25,721 bases of DNA from MVYY01 sp035369865 (GTDB lineage Bacteria > Bacteroidota > Bacteroidia > Bacteroidales > Paludibacteraceae). Below the pieces are notes generated by a model. It saw only the letters and a list, made by a program, of their open reading frames with translations, did no database searches and was not told where the DNA came from. This document shows, one piece after another, positions 8,702-16,917 of the stretch (the first letter of the stretch is position 1; the number at the start of each line of letters is the position of its first letter). The position numbers were made by a program, and so were the translations under genes. The stretch is taken from positions 1-25,721 of the forward strand of contig DAOOVG010000024.1 of the NCBI GenBank assembly GCA_035369865.1, read 5' to 3'.

Positions 8702-8784
8702 TTTACGTTTCATTTGCCTTCATCTGTAGGTTTATTGAAAATTATTATTAAATTTGTACAGTAAAGTATTTTCTATATTTAATT

Positions 8785-8898
8785 TTTCCTATCCATACTC
8801 AAGAAATTATCAAGCTACGGAATAGTTGATTAATATATTATCATATTCATCTACTTTTCTATGTTAATGCTAAAAAATTAATCTATTGGGATAGGAAA
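8785..8898 (+). promoter_or_regulatory. 10-bp inverted repeat in the region before coaE
   Basis: TTTCCTATCC (8785-8794) and GGATAGGAAA (8889-8898) are perfect reverse complements 94 bases apart, the second ending 23 bases before the coaE start. In RNA they could close a loop next to the start codon. Its role is unknown. No protein-coding gene is seen in 8534-8921. Confidence 0.3.
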
Positions 8899-8921
8899 TT
8901 AATTTTATATATTTCAATCGA

Positions 8922-9536
8922 ATGAATCAGCCATTAATAATAGGAATTACCGGAGGAATAGGTAGTGGAAAATCTACTTTAGCTCGGAAATTAAGAAGTC
9001 AAGGATACTTAGTGTATGATTGTGATAGAGAAGCTAAAAAATTACAAGATGAAAATCCTTTTGTTCGTCAGAAAATTCAAAATTTATTTGGTGAAGGCAT
9101 ATATGATGAAGAAAGATTAAGACGAAAGGAATTAGCTAAAATTGTTTTCAAAAATCCTGATTTATTGAAAAAATTAAATGAGATTGTTCATCCCTTTGTA
9201 AAAGAAGATTTTAAATCATGGATCAATCAACATTTTTCTGAAAAGTTTTTATTTATTGAATCTGCTATTTTGTTCGAAAGTAGTTTTAATGAGCTAGTTG
9301 ATAAAATCATTTTAATGACAGCTTCAGAAGATGTAAGAATTAAAAGAGTCGTAAAGCGTGACGGAATTTCTATGGAAGAAGTAAAAGATCGAATTATGCG
9401 ACAACTCCCTGATAGTGAAAAAATTCCATATGCTGACTATATTATTCATTCTGACGATGGAAAACCATTGTTAGAAAAAATGCAAATCATCTTGAATGAT
9501 TTGCAAAAACAAATAAAAGCAGTTGAGAAAAGATAA
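8922..9536 (+). CDS. coaE: Dephospho-CoA kinase
   Basis: This 204-residue cytosolic kinase performs the last step of coenzyme A synthesis, phosphorylating the 3'-hydroxyl of dephospho-CoA. The P-loop GITGGIGSGKS is at residues 8-18, followed by the DCDREAKKL segment (about 33-41) and the HPFVKEDF motif (about 91-98), all typical of CoaE. Length is normal for the family. No start codon other than the ATG at 8922 fits the P-loop's usual distance from the N-terminus. It is read toward the Wzz-like gene, with 85 bases between their ends. The long region ahead of it carries a promoter and a possible RNA structure. Confidence 0.95.
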   Translation: MNQPLIIGITGGIGSGKSTLARKLRSQGYLVYDCDREAKKLQDENPFVRQKIQNLFGEGIYDEERLRRKELAKIVFKNPDLLKKLNEIVHPFVKEDFKSWINQHFSEKFLFIESAILFESSFNELVDKIILMTASEDVRIKRVVKRDGISMEEVKDRIMRQLPDSEKIPYADYIIHSDDGKPLLEKMQIILNDLQKQIKAVEKR

Positions 9537-9580
9537 AAAATTCTGAAAAATTTATTTCCACTAAAAGGAACTGAACCTTA

Positions 9581-9637
9581 AAGAAATTTTATTCTCTCAT
9601 AACAAGTGAAATTATTTTCTCCTAAGAAATTTTATTC
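9581..9637. repeat. 14-bp direct repeat between coaE and the Wzz-like gene
   Basis: AAGAAATTTTATTC occurs at 9581-9594 and again at 9624-9637, the second copy overlapping the last codons of the minus-strand gene. A small duplication of that gene's 3' end is the simplest reading; chance is possible in this AT-rich gap. Confidence 0.4.
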
Positions 9638-10587
9638 ATTTTTATTGTGTTTTTTAATTGATCATTCAGTAGTGCAACTAAAATTCCTATACCTAATCCA
9701 ATTAAAATACTCAATAATCCATATTTCATTCTTCCATTGATAGGATTAGGATTTACTACTAAACTAGAAGGAAATTCTATTGGCTGTTTGTAAGTTAACA
9801 ATGCTGCTTCACATTCTGCTTTTACGTCGTGTAAATAAAGTAAATCAGAATAAAAAAGTTGTTTCCTTTGATCACCTATAATTAGTTTGTCGTTTGACCA
9901 GGATAACTGTTTTTCAGGTTCTTTGAAATAGGTCATTTTAGCTAAACTATCCAAACGTTGAATTTCTTTTTCTGAAATAGCAATCTTTTCTTTTAATTCC
10001 ATTTTCTTCCCTTCACATTGTAAATTAATAATAGGATTACTATTTAAAAAATTAAGGAGAGCCTTTTGGACTATAGGAATTTGTGCTATGTTTTTTGTGG
10101 TTACTCTAAAATAAATTCTGTTTTGCATTCTTACATTTAAAGTATCGTCCAATGAATGTGAATTTTTAAAATCAACTTCATCTGGAGTATTATCATTGAG
10201 ATAATCAATTACATAATATGAATTTATGGATACTATATTTTGGGTTATACTATCAGGTAAAGACAATTTAGTAGACAAAGAAGTCAATGTATTCTTAGAA
10301 TTGACATTTTCCAATTGTTTTGCAACTTCTTTTACCGTTTGGGCATCAGGACCAAATAGATAAGCCATTGCTTCTGCATAATATTGTCGATTGCTCGGTC
10401 GAGCATAATATTGCCCGATAATTATACTGATGATAAGTATTACTAAAACTGAATATTTATCTTTATAACTTGTTTTAAAAAGATAATTAAACAGTTTTAA
10501 AATAGATTTTCCTACATTTTTTAGCCAATTATTAAACATTTTAATTAAATCAAGCAAATTGATTTCTTTTGAGTTTTTTTCTTCCAT
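9622..10587 (-). CDS. Wzz-like chain-length determinant / polysaccharide co-polymerase protein
   Basis: This 321-residue inner-membrane protein has the Wzz layout: a cytoplasmic N-terminus, a first membrane segment at about residues 45-61, a large periplasmic part with helical stretches (about 190-240 the most charged), and a second membrane segment at about 290-307. A proline/asparagine-rich stretch (NPNPINGRMKYG) sits just before the second membrane segment, as in Wzz proteins. There is no fused tyrosine kinase. Wzz proteins set the length of exported polysaccharide chains by acting with a Wzy polymerase. No polymerase, flippase or sugar-transferase cluster is beside it, so its partner must be elsewhere. 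It begins 25 bases after the rhomboid gene on the same strand, suggesting one transcript. Confidence 0.7.
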   Translation of the reverse strand: MEEKNSKEINLLDLIKMFNNWLKNVGKSILKLFNYLFKTSYKDKYSVLVILIISIIIGQYYARPSNRQYYAEAMAYLFGPDAQTVKEVAKQLENVNSKNTLTSLSTKLSLPDSITQNIVSINSYYVIDYLNDNTPDEVDFKNSHSLDDTLNVRMQNRIYFRVTTKNIAQIPIVQKALLNFLNSNPIINLQCEGKKMELKEKIAISEKEIQRLDSLAKMTYFKEPEKQLSWSNDKLIIGDQRKQLFYSDLLYLHDVKAECEAALLTYKQPIEFPSSLVVNPNPINGRMKYGLLSILIGLGIGILVALLNDQLKNTIKMNKIS

Positions 10588-10612
10588 ATTACTAATTTTT
10601 TAGTTTTTATCA

Positions 10613-11290
10613 TTAATTTTCTGTATTGTGTGAACGATCGTCAAAATCAATATTGTTAAAATATTCTTCTTCATTTTCTTCTTCTTCCCATATTTTTTCG
10701 GGCTTTTGAGGTCCTTTTTTTCTATAAATAATTGATAAAACTATTCCTACCAATCCACCCGACAAATGTCCTTCCCACGAAATCGAATCATTTATTCCAA
10801 AAGGTAAAAGATACCAAATCATACTACCATAAATAAAAACCACAATTAATGAGATGGCTATAAGAGGTACGTACTTTCTAATTATCCCGCTAAAAAAAAG
10901 AAAAAAAGCCAAAGAATAAATTACACTGCTTATACCTATGTGCCAACTTTCACGTCCAATAAACCAAAGAAATAATCCGCTAAAAAGATAAGAATATATT
11001 AATATCTGCGATGCAATCACGTTATAAAAATAATAAAGGCAGCTTCCTAAAATAAAAAAAGATAAAATATTATTCAGTAAATGTCCCCAATTAGCATGGA
11101 CAAATCCGTAAGTAAAGATTCCCCACAGGTTTTCTACACTGCGAGGATAAATTCCAGCTTTATAGTAATTCCAATTCATACCGTGTTCTAATAAGAAACC
11201 TAAAAGCATTAACACACAAATAATTAAAGGAATAAACATAGCATACAAAAAATGTTTCTTTTCAATTATCTTTTGGTCAGTGGACGCCAT
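10613..11290 (-). CDS. Rhomboid-family intramembrane serine protease
   Basis: This 225-residue membrane protein has about six hydrophobic segments and a charged, acidic C-terminal tail (about 190-225). Rhomboids cleave membrane proteins within the bilayer using a Ser-His dyad. The key residues are present: HANWGHLLNN at 65-74 supplies the conserved HxxxN of the second segment (H70, N74), GISS at 119-122 supplies the nucleophile S121, and GH at 174-175 in the last segment supplies the base H175. The serine motif is GISS where GxSG is most common. It shares a strand and probably a transcript with the Wzz-like gene. Substrates are unknown. Confidence 0.88.
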   Translation of the reverse strand: MASTDQKIIEKKHFLYAMFIPLIICVLMLLGFLLEHGMNWNYYKAGIYPRSVENLWGIFTYGFVHANWGHLLNNILSFFILGSCLYYFYNVIASQILIYSYLFSGLFLWFIGRESWHIGISSVIYSLAFFLFFSGIIRKYVPLIAISLIVVFIYGSMIWYLLPFGINDSISWEGHLSGGLVGIVLSIIYRKKGPQKPEKIWEEEENEEEYFNNIDFDDRSHNTEN

Positions 11291-11389
11291 ATTTGAATAA
11301 GATAATTTAATAACGTTTTTAAAATTTAAAAATTACATTTGTATTGGGATTTTCTAAAGGAAAGTTTTGTTTTTTGTAAAAAATAATTT

Positions 11390-11397
11390 CAAAAATA
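11390..11397 (-). promoter_or_regulatory. Candidate -7 element for the rhomboid/Wzz-like pair
   Basis: The minus strand reads TATTTTTG, an exact TAnnTTTG, about 100 bases before the rhomboid start. The nearest TTTTTTG upstream is 25 bases away, too far for a normal -33. The 276-base gap up to 11566 shows nothing else I can name. Confidence 0.35.
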
Positions 11398-11566
11398 GTG
11401 ATTTTAAATCATAAATTAATATCAAAAAAGTTTTTTAGTTAAAAAAAAATAAATTAAATTGCGAAACATCTATTTAATAAAAAAGTGATGCTGAAATTTA
11501 ATTCTTTTAAATATCGCTCTTTCTATAAAAAATTAGTTAATTAAATAATTATAAACATGAAATATA

Positions 11567-13519
11567 ATGAGTTATCTTAGTTTTGATAGATCTTTATTAA
11601 TTAACCTTGAAAGGTCATTATCTAAAGAAATTCTTCGCACCAATCGAGCTGGTACTTATAATTGTACTACTCTTATTGATTGTAATACTCGTAAATATCA
11701 TGGACAACTTGTTGTCCCGCTGCCAGAAATAGATGAATATAATCATGTACTTCTTTCTTCTTTGGATGAAACTGTGGTACAACATGGTATAGAATTTAAT
11801 TTGGGAGTCCATAAATACGAAGGAAATAATTTTTATCCAAATGGTCATAAATATATTCGTCAATTTGATTGCGAAAAAATTCCAAGTACTATTTATCGGG
11901 TAGGAGGGGTGGTTTTAGCGAAAGAAAGATTGCTCGTATCGTTTGAACCTCGTGTATTATTTAAATATACATTGTTGGAAACTCATTCGCCAACTTTACT
12001 CAGATTTAAACCCTTTTTAGCCTTTCGAAGTGTTCATGAACTTACTCATCAAAACAATGTTGCAAATACCTCTTTTGAAGAAGTTCATAATGGTATTAAA
12101 ATGTGCTTGTATGAAGGTTATCCATCATTATATATGCAATTTTCTAAAAAAAATATCTATCATCATTATCCTGATTGGTATAAAAACATTGAATATTTTA
12201 AAGAACAAGAAAGAGGTTTCGACTATAAAGAAGATTTATTGGTGCCCGGTAGTTTTGAATTACCTATAAAAAAAGGAGAATCTATTATTTTTTCTGTGGG
12301 TGTATCTGAAGTATCTACTTATCAATTGAAATTTCTCTGGGAAAAAGAATTAGAAAAACGACATCCACGTGTAGATATGTATAGTTGTTTGAAAAATTCA
12401 GCCCAACAATTTTATAAACGAGAAGGGGATAAAACATATTTACTTGCCGGCTATCCCTGGTTTGGCGCAAGAGCTCGAGATGAATTTGTAGCATTACCTG
12501 GTTGTACATTGAGTATCGGTCGAATGGATTATTTCAATGCTATTATTGAAACTGCAATTCCAGAATTACAACATTTTATGAATGGAAATCAAATTAAATT
12601 CAAATTACAGGAAATAGATGCTCCCGATGTATTATTGTGGTTTATTTGGACTATTCAGGAATATGCTAACCATGCTTCAATAAAGGAAGCTGCTCAAAGA
12701 TTTGGGGAATTAATATATCAAATCATTGATTTTATACAAAAGCAAAAACATCCCAATTTGTTTTTACATAGCAATGGATTACTGTATGTAAATGGCGTTG
12801 ATAAGCCTGCAACATGGATGAATGCAGTTGAAAATGGTCGTCCCATCACACCAAGAACAGGTTATGTGGTTGAAATTAATGCTTTATGGTACAATGCAAT
12901 AAAATTTGCAGCTCAATTAAATCGAGAAAAGAATGAAAATACACAAGCTGATTTGCTTGATTATCAAGCTGAAATTATTCGAGGATCTTTTAATAAAACT
13001 TTCTGGAATGGCAGTTATCTTTATGATTTTGTAAATGAAAATTATTGCGACAAAGAAGTTCGTCCCAATATGATTTATGCAGTTGGACTTCCTTTTTCTC
13101 CCCTTGAAAAACACCAACAAAAAGCTGTTATTGATTTGGCTACTAAGGAATTACTTACTCCAAAAGGATTACGAAGTTTAAGTCCTAAAAGTGGATTTTA
13201 TCGACCTGTTTATGTAGGAGGATTGTTGGAACGTAATAGAAACTATCATAACGGACCTGCCTGGCCATTTACATTTGGTACTTTTGCCAATGCTTATCTA
13301 AAAATTTATAAACAAAGTGGCAAATCTTTTATCGAGCGAATGATGATTGGTTTTGAAGCAGAAATGAAAGAATTATGTATTGGAACTTTATCTGAACTTT
13401 ACGATGGTAATCCACCTTTTAAAGGACATGGAGGAATTTCTTTTGCAATGAATGTAGCAGAAGTGTTAAGGGTTTTGGAAATATTAAAAAATTATGATAA
13501 CAACCAAACTTCTGAATAA
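11567..13519 (+). CDS. Glycogen debranching enzyme (amylo-alpha-1,6-glucosidase, GH133-like)
   Basis: This 650-residue protein removes the branch-point alpha-1,6 glucose of glycogen or limit dextrins. The N-terminal domain (about 1-260) has NRAGTYNCTTLIDCNTRKYHG at 26-46, the signature of the bacterial/archaeal debranching N-domain. The C-terminal (alpha/alpha)6-barrel part follows, with GYPWFGARARDEFVALPG around 295-312 (D305 at the conserved catalytic Asp position), TPRTGYVVEINALWYNA, NYHNGPAWPFTFGTF and ELYDGNPPFKGHGGISFA near the end. The ATG at 11567 is chosen; an ATG nine bases upstream is out of frame. It lacks the 4-alpha-glucanotransferase half of the large eukaryotic enzyme. It leads a three-gene operon, with 52 bases to the GT4 gene. 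Confidence 0.93.
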   Translation: MSYLSFDRSLLINLERSLSKEILRTNRAGTYNCTTLIDCNTRKYHGQLVVPLPEIDEYNHVLLSSLDETVVQHGIEFNLGVHKYEGNNFYPNGHKYIRQFDCEKIPSTIYRVGGVVLAKERLLVSFEPRVLFKYTLLETHSPTLLRFKPFLAFRSVHELTHQNNVANTSFEEVHNGIKMCLYEGYPSLYMQFSKKNIYHHYPDWYKNIEYFKEQERGFDYKEDLLVPGSFELPIKKGESIIFSVGVSEVSTYQLKFLWEKELEKRHPRVDMYSCLKNSAQQFYKREGDKTYLLAGYPWFGARARDEFVALPGCTLSIGRMDYFNAIIETAIPELQHFMNGNQIKFKLQEIDAPDVLLWFIWTIQEYANHASIKEAAQRFGELIYQIIDFIQKQKHPNLFLHSNGLLYVNGVDKPATWMNAVENGRPITPRTGYVVEINALWYNAIKFAAQLNREKNENTQADLLDYQAEIIRGSFNKTFWNGSYLYDFVNENYCDKEVRPNMIYAVGLPFSPLEKHQQKAVIDLATKELLTPKGLRSLSPKSGFYRPVYVGGLLERNRNYHNGPAWPFTFGTFANAYLKIYKQSGKSFIERMMIGFEAEMKELCIGTLSELYDGNPPFKGHGGISFAMNVAEVLRVLEILKNYDNNQTSE

Positions 13520-13571
13520 TTTATCAAAATTTTTTTCACTTTTTAGTATGTAAGAATCAATTATTTGACGT

Positions 13572-14828
13572 ATGAAAGTATTAATGTTTGGTTGGGAATT
13601 TCCTCCTCATATTCTGGGTGGATTGGGAACAGCAAGTTATGGGTTGACAAAAGCCCTGGCAATGATGGGTGATATTGACATTACTTTTGTTATCCCTAAA
13701 AAACGAGGCGATGAAGATGAAAGTTTTTTAAAAATTATTGGAGCATGTTTTGTACCAATAGTATGGAAAGAAAACGATTGGAATTATGTAAATCAAAGAA
13801 TTGGCTGGATAATGTCCCCCGATGAATATTTTAAATTAAGAAATGGCATTAAGTATGATTTCAGACGTATTTATACTGATGATCTTGGCTGTGTGGAATT
13901 CTCAGGTGCATATCCAAATAATTTAATCGAAGAAATATTCAATTATGAAGCAGTTGCAAGTGTGCTGGCTCATCAATTGGATTTTGATATCATTCATTCC
14001 CATGATTGGCTCACTTATCCAGCAGGTGTTTTTGCTAAACAAATCAGTGGAAAACCTCTTGTTATTCATGTACATGCTACTGAATTTGATAGAAGTCGGG
14101 GGCAAGTAAATCCTGTGGTTTATGATATTGAAAAACGAGGAATGGATATGGCTGATCATATAATTACGGTGAGTAATTTAACGCGAAATATTGTTATTGA
14201 AAAATACCATCAGGACCCTCGTAAGATAACAACTGTTCATAATGCTGTTGAACCCCTTCCAGATGCCGATTCTTATGTAAAAACAATTCGTAGGGATAAA
14301 ATTGTAACTTTTTTGGGGAGAATCACTATGCAAAAAGGACCTGAATATTTTGTGGAAGCTGCTCAACGAGTAATCAGTAAAACGAAAAATGTACGATTTG
14401 TAATGGCTGGTAATGGAGATATGATGTATTCAATGATTGATTTGGTTGCTAAACAACGTATCGCTGATAGATTTCATTTTACTGGGTTCTTAGTAGGACG
14501 TCAAGTTTATCAAATGTTGGCTGATAGTGATGTTTATATAATGCCCTCTGTATCTGAACCTTTTGGAATTTCACCACTGGAAGCAATGCAAGTAGGAACA
14601 CCTACTATTATTTCAAAACAGTCTGGTTGTGCAGAAATACTAACTCATACTATAAAAATTGATTATTGGGATATAGATGGAATGGCGGATGCTATTTATG
14701 CCATTGTTAGAAGTCCTGCCATGTATAAAAGTTTACATGAATTAGGAAAAATGGAAGTAAGTAATATTAAATGGGAAAATGCTGCTCAAAAAGTGAAAAC
14801 TATTTATGAAAATTTATTGAAAAAATAA
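13572..14828 (+). CDS. GT4-family glycosyltransferase of the glycogen cluster
   Basis: The protein is 418 residues long and has the GT-B fold. The N-terminal MKVLMFGWEFPPHILGGLGT (1-20) is a starch-synthase-like donor/acceptor loop, and HSHDWLTYPAG sits near 140. The C-terminal half has FLGRITMQKGPEYF and the EX7E motif EPFGISPLE at 329-337. The family transfers sugar from nucleotide donors with retention of configuration. Its place between the debranching enzyme and the GH57 protein recurs in Bacteroidota glycogen clusters, so a role in making or priming alpha-glucan is likely but not shown. Donor and product are unknown. Only 21 bases separate it from the next start codon, and no terminator intervenes. 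Confidence 0.88.
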   Translation: MKVLMFGWEFPPHILGGLGTASYGLTKALAMMGDIDITFVIPKKRGDEDESFLKIIGACFVPIVWKENDWNYVNQRIGWIMSPDEYFKLRNGIKYDFRRIYTDDLGCVEFSGAYPNNLIEEIFNYEAVASVLAHQLDFDIIHSHDWLTYPAGVFAKQISGKPLVIHVHATEFDRSRGQVNPVVYDIEKRGMDMADHIITVSNLTRNIVIEKYHQDPRKITTVHNAVEPLPDADSYVKTIRRDKIVTFLGRITMQKGPEYFVEAAQRVISKTKNVRFVMAGNGDMMYSMIDLVAKQRIADRFHFTGFLVGRQVYQMLADSDVYIMPSVSEPFGISPLEAMQVGTPTIISKQSGCAEILTHTIKIDYWDIDGMADAIYAIVRSPAMYKSLHELGKMEVSNIKWENAAQKVKTIYENLLKK

Positions 14829-14849
14829 TTGAGTAAAATAAAAAAAATT

Positions 14850-16136
14850 ATGAAAAATATATGTTTTTATTTTGAAATTCATCGACCTGTTCGCTTGAAA
14901 AGATACCGTTTTTTTGATATTGGGAATGATCATTATTATTATGATGATTTCCAGAATGAAGATCATATTCGCTTTTTAGCTGAGCAGTCTTATTTACCTG
15001 CTAATAAAGCTATTTATGAAATGATTAGAAATTCTAATGGTAAGTTTCGCTGTGCTTATTCATTTAGTGGTATTGCTTTGGAACAATTAGAACAATATGC
15101 ACCTGAAGTGATTGATAGTTTTATTGAACTGGCTAAAACCGATTGTGTTGAATTTTTGGCTGAAACGTATGCTCATTCTTTAGCTTCCATTTATGATTAT
15201 AACGAATTTGAGCAAGAAGTAAAAATGCAGGTTGATAAAATTGAGTCTCTTTTTGGGAAAAAACCCACAGCATTTCGGAATTCTGAACTTATTTATTCTG
15301 ATGAAATTGGAGAAAAAATTTATCAATTAGGATTTAAAACAATTTTAATTGATGAAGTTAGTCATGTATTAGGTTGGAAAAGCCCTAATTTTATATATAG
15401 CCATCCCTCTATTCAACGGTTAAAATTGTTGGTCAGAAATTTTGGTTTAAGCGATGATATTGCTTTTCGTTTTTCAAATCCTTCCTGGCAAGGTTATCCT
15501 TTGACTGCCGATAAATTTATTGGTTGGATTAATAACTTCCCTGAAAATGAAAAAATTATCAATATTTGGATGGGTTACGAAGCTTTTGGTGTATTTCAGC
15601 CTAATCATACTGGTATTTTTGATTTTTTAAAAGCATTACCATATTATGCCTTGTTAAATAATATTGGTTTTATTTTACCTTCAGAAGCTGCAAAAAAAAT
15701 GGATGCTGTTAATATTCTTTCTTCACCAGAGCCCATTAGCTGGTCAGGACTTGAAAAAGATATCAGTGTTTGGAATGGTAATGATTTACAGCAAGAAGCA
15801 CTGAATAAACTTTATGCTGTAGGAGAAAGAGTACGATTATGTGATGATAGAACTCTTCGTCACGACTGGTTAAGATTGCAATCAACTGATCATTTTCGTT
15901 ATATGAGTCATAAAGATTCGTTTGGTACTTATTACGAATCGCCTTATGATGCTTTTATCAATTATATGAATATTTTAGCGGATTTTCTTGATCGAGTTGA
16001 TCAACAGTATCCTACTACGATAGAAAATGAAGAATTAAATGCTCTTTTAAAAACTATTGCTAACCTTGAAAAAGAAGTGGAAAAATTGCAAGCAGAACTC
16101 AAACGATTACGAGCTCGAAAAAAAATCATAGAATAA
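14850..16136 (+). CDS. GH57 alpha-amylase-like protein with altered catalytic acid/base position
   Basis: This 428-residue protein begins FYFEIHRPVRLKRYRFFDIG, the start of the GH57 alpha-amylase-like group. The nucleophile region is AFRNSELIYSDEIG, with E146 in place. The second catalytic region, usually MDYETFG, reads MGYEAFG here, so residue 242 is Gly (codon GGT, 15573-15575) where the acid/base Asp is expected. Such GH57 homologues lacking one or both catalytic residues are a known group, mostly from Bacteroidota. Its C-terminus (about 395-428) is a charged helix, probably a coiled coil. I use the ATG at 14850 because the upstream TTG directly follows the previous stop. Position 3 in the operon suggests a glucan-related role, perhaps binding or a changed reaction. 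Confidence 0.88.
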   Translation: MKNICFYFEIHRPVRLKRYRFFDIGNDHYYYDDFQNEDHIRFLAEQSYLPANKAIYEMIRNSNGKFRCAYSFSGIALEQLEQYAPEVIDSFIELAKTDCVEFLAETYAHSLASIYDYNEFEQEVKMQVDKIESLFGKKPTAFRNSELIYSDEIGEKIYQLGFKTILIDEVSHVLGWKSPNFIYSHPSIQRLKLLVRNFGLSDDIAFRFSNPSWQGYPLTADKFIGWINNFPENEKIINIWMGYEAFGVFQPNHTGIFDFLKALPYYALLNNIGFILPSEAAKKMDAVNILSSPEPISWSGLEKDISVWNGNDLQQEALNKLYAVGERVRLCDDRTLRHDWLRLQSTDHFRYMSHKDSFGTYYESPYDAFINYMNILADFLDRVDQQYPTTIENEELNALLKTIANLEKEVEKLQAELKRLRARKKIIE

Positions 16137-16194
16137 TTTTCTAATAAAAGACAATAAATGCCAATAAATCAATGTAACAAACAATAGAATAGGA

Positions 16195-16782
16195 ATGATT
16201 CACAATTTCTCTCAAAGTAAACTTTATGAAAACGAACAAATAAAAAGAGCAGATAAATTTTATCGTGATATTTTACATGTGTCTGATATTAAACGTTTTA
16301 ATTATCAATTCTCTGAAGAAAGGAAAATGCAACGTCAAGATATTGATTTGATACTAACTTATCAAAATAAGTCATATAAAGTTTCTGAAAAATTCAGATC
16401 TAAAGATTTTGGCGATTTGTACCTTGAAATTTATAGTAAATATCCCAACGTTTTAGGTTGGCTTCGTGAAGGAGTTTCAGATTATCTCATGTACTTTACC
16501 CCAGAAAACGTTTATTGCATTGATGACCATTCGTTAAAAAATTTTTATATAGAAAAATTGTCACCATTGCTTTCTTCTTTATGGTTTGAAAGTATAAACG
16601 ATTCAGTTAAAACAATTTTCAATAAAAAAATTTATATTGATAAAATTCCATATGTTATTTCGATAATCAAAGCCCTTAATGAAACTTCAGAAGGAGACAA
16701 ATGGATAACAATGGGTATAACGATCCCATTTAATATGCTTAAAATCAATGGAGTAAAATTTTTAAAATTTTTATTCCAATAA
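16195..16782 (+). CDS. Hypothetical protein, possible PD-(D/E)XK nuclease-like fold
   Basis: The protein has 195 residues and no signal or membrane segment. The central part has QDIDLILTYQNKSYKVSEKF at residues 48-67, then FGDLYLEIYSKYP and GWLREGVSDYLMYFTPE. The order (Asp, a beta hairpin, EK, an Asp/Glu strand, then GW...SDY) recalls nuclease-like hypotheticals often found in phages and plasmids. Candidate active-site residues are D49/D51, E65, K66 and E78. The usual E-x-K spacing is not exact (E and K are adjacent), so activity is uncertain. It sits 58 bases after the GH57 gene and 135 before hisA with no partner methylase. Function unknown; a cargo gene or stray nuclease is my best guess. 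Confidence 0.6.
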   Translation: MIHNFSQSKLYENEQIKRADKFYRDILHVSDIKRFNYQFSEERKMQRQDIDLILTYQNKSYKVSEKFRSKDFGDLYLEIYSKYPNVLGWLREGVSDYLMYFTPENVYCIDDHSLKNFYIEKLSPLLSSLWFESINDSVKTIFNKKIYIDKIPYVISIIKALNETSEGDKWITMGITIPFNMLKINGVKFLKFLFQ

Positions 16783-16917
16783 TTTTTTCTCTTTTTGTTT
16801 TGGCTTATATTTATAACAAAAAATATTCAGCTATTGATTTCTTTTATTTTCATTTGCTTCTTCTTTTTGATTTTTATAATTTTGCTTCCTCATTAAATGT
16901 ACTTTCAATAAAGTATT

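Noticed and set aside
14829..14849. TTG start for the GH57 gene, directly after the GT4 stop
   Set aside because: The family's N-terminus begins at the ATG at 14850; the seven extra residues are Lys/Ile-rich filler.
16783..16917. Hydrophobic open frame (IPIIFSLFVLAYIYNKKYS) between the hypothetical gene and hisA
   Set aside because: It has no start codon after the preceding stops in that frame, and T-rich DNA gives hydrophobic frames easily. A frameshifted small membrane protein is not excluded.
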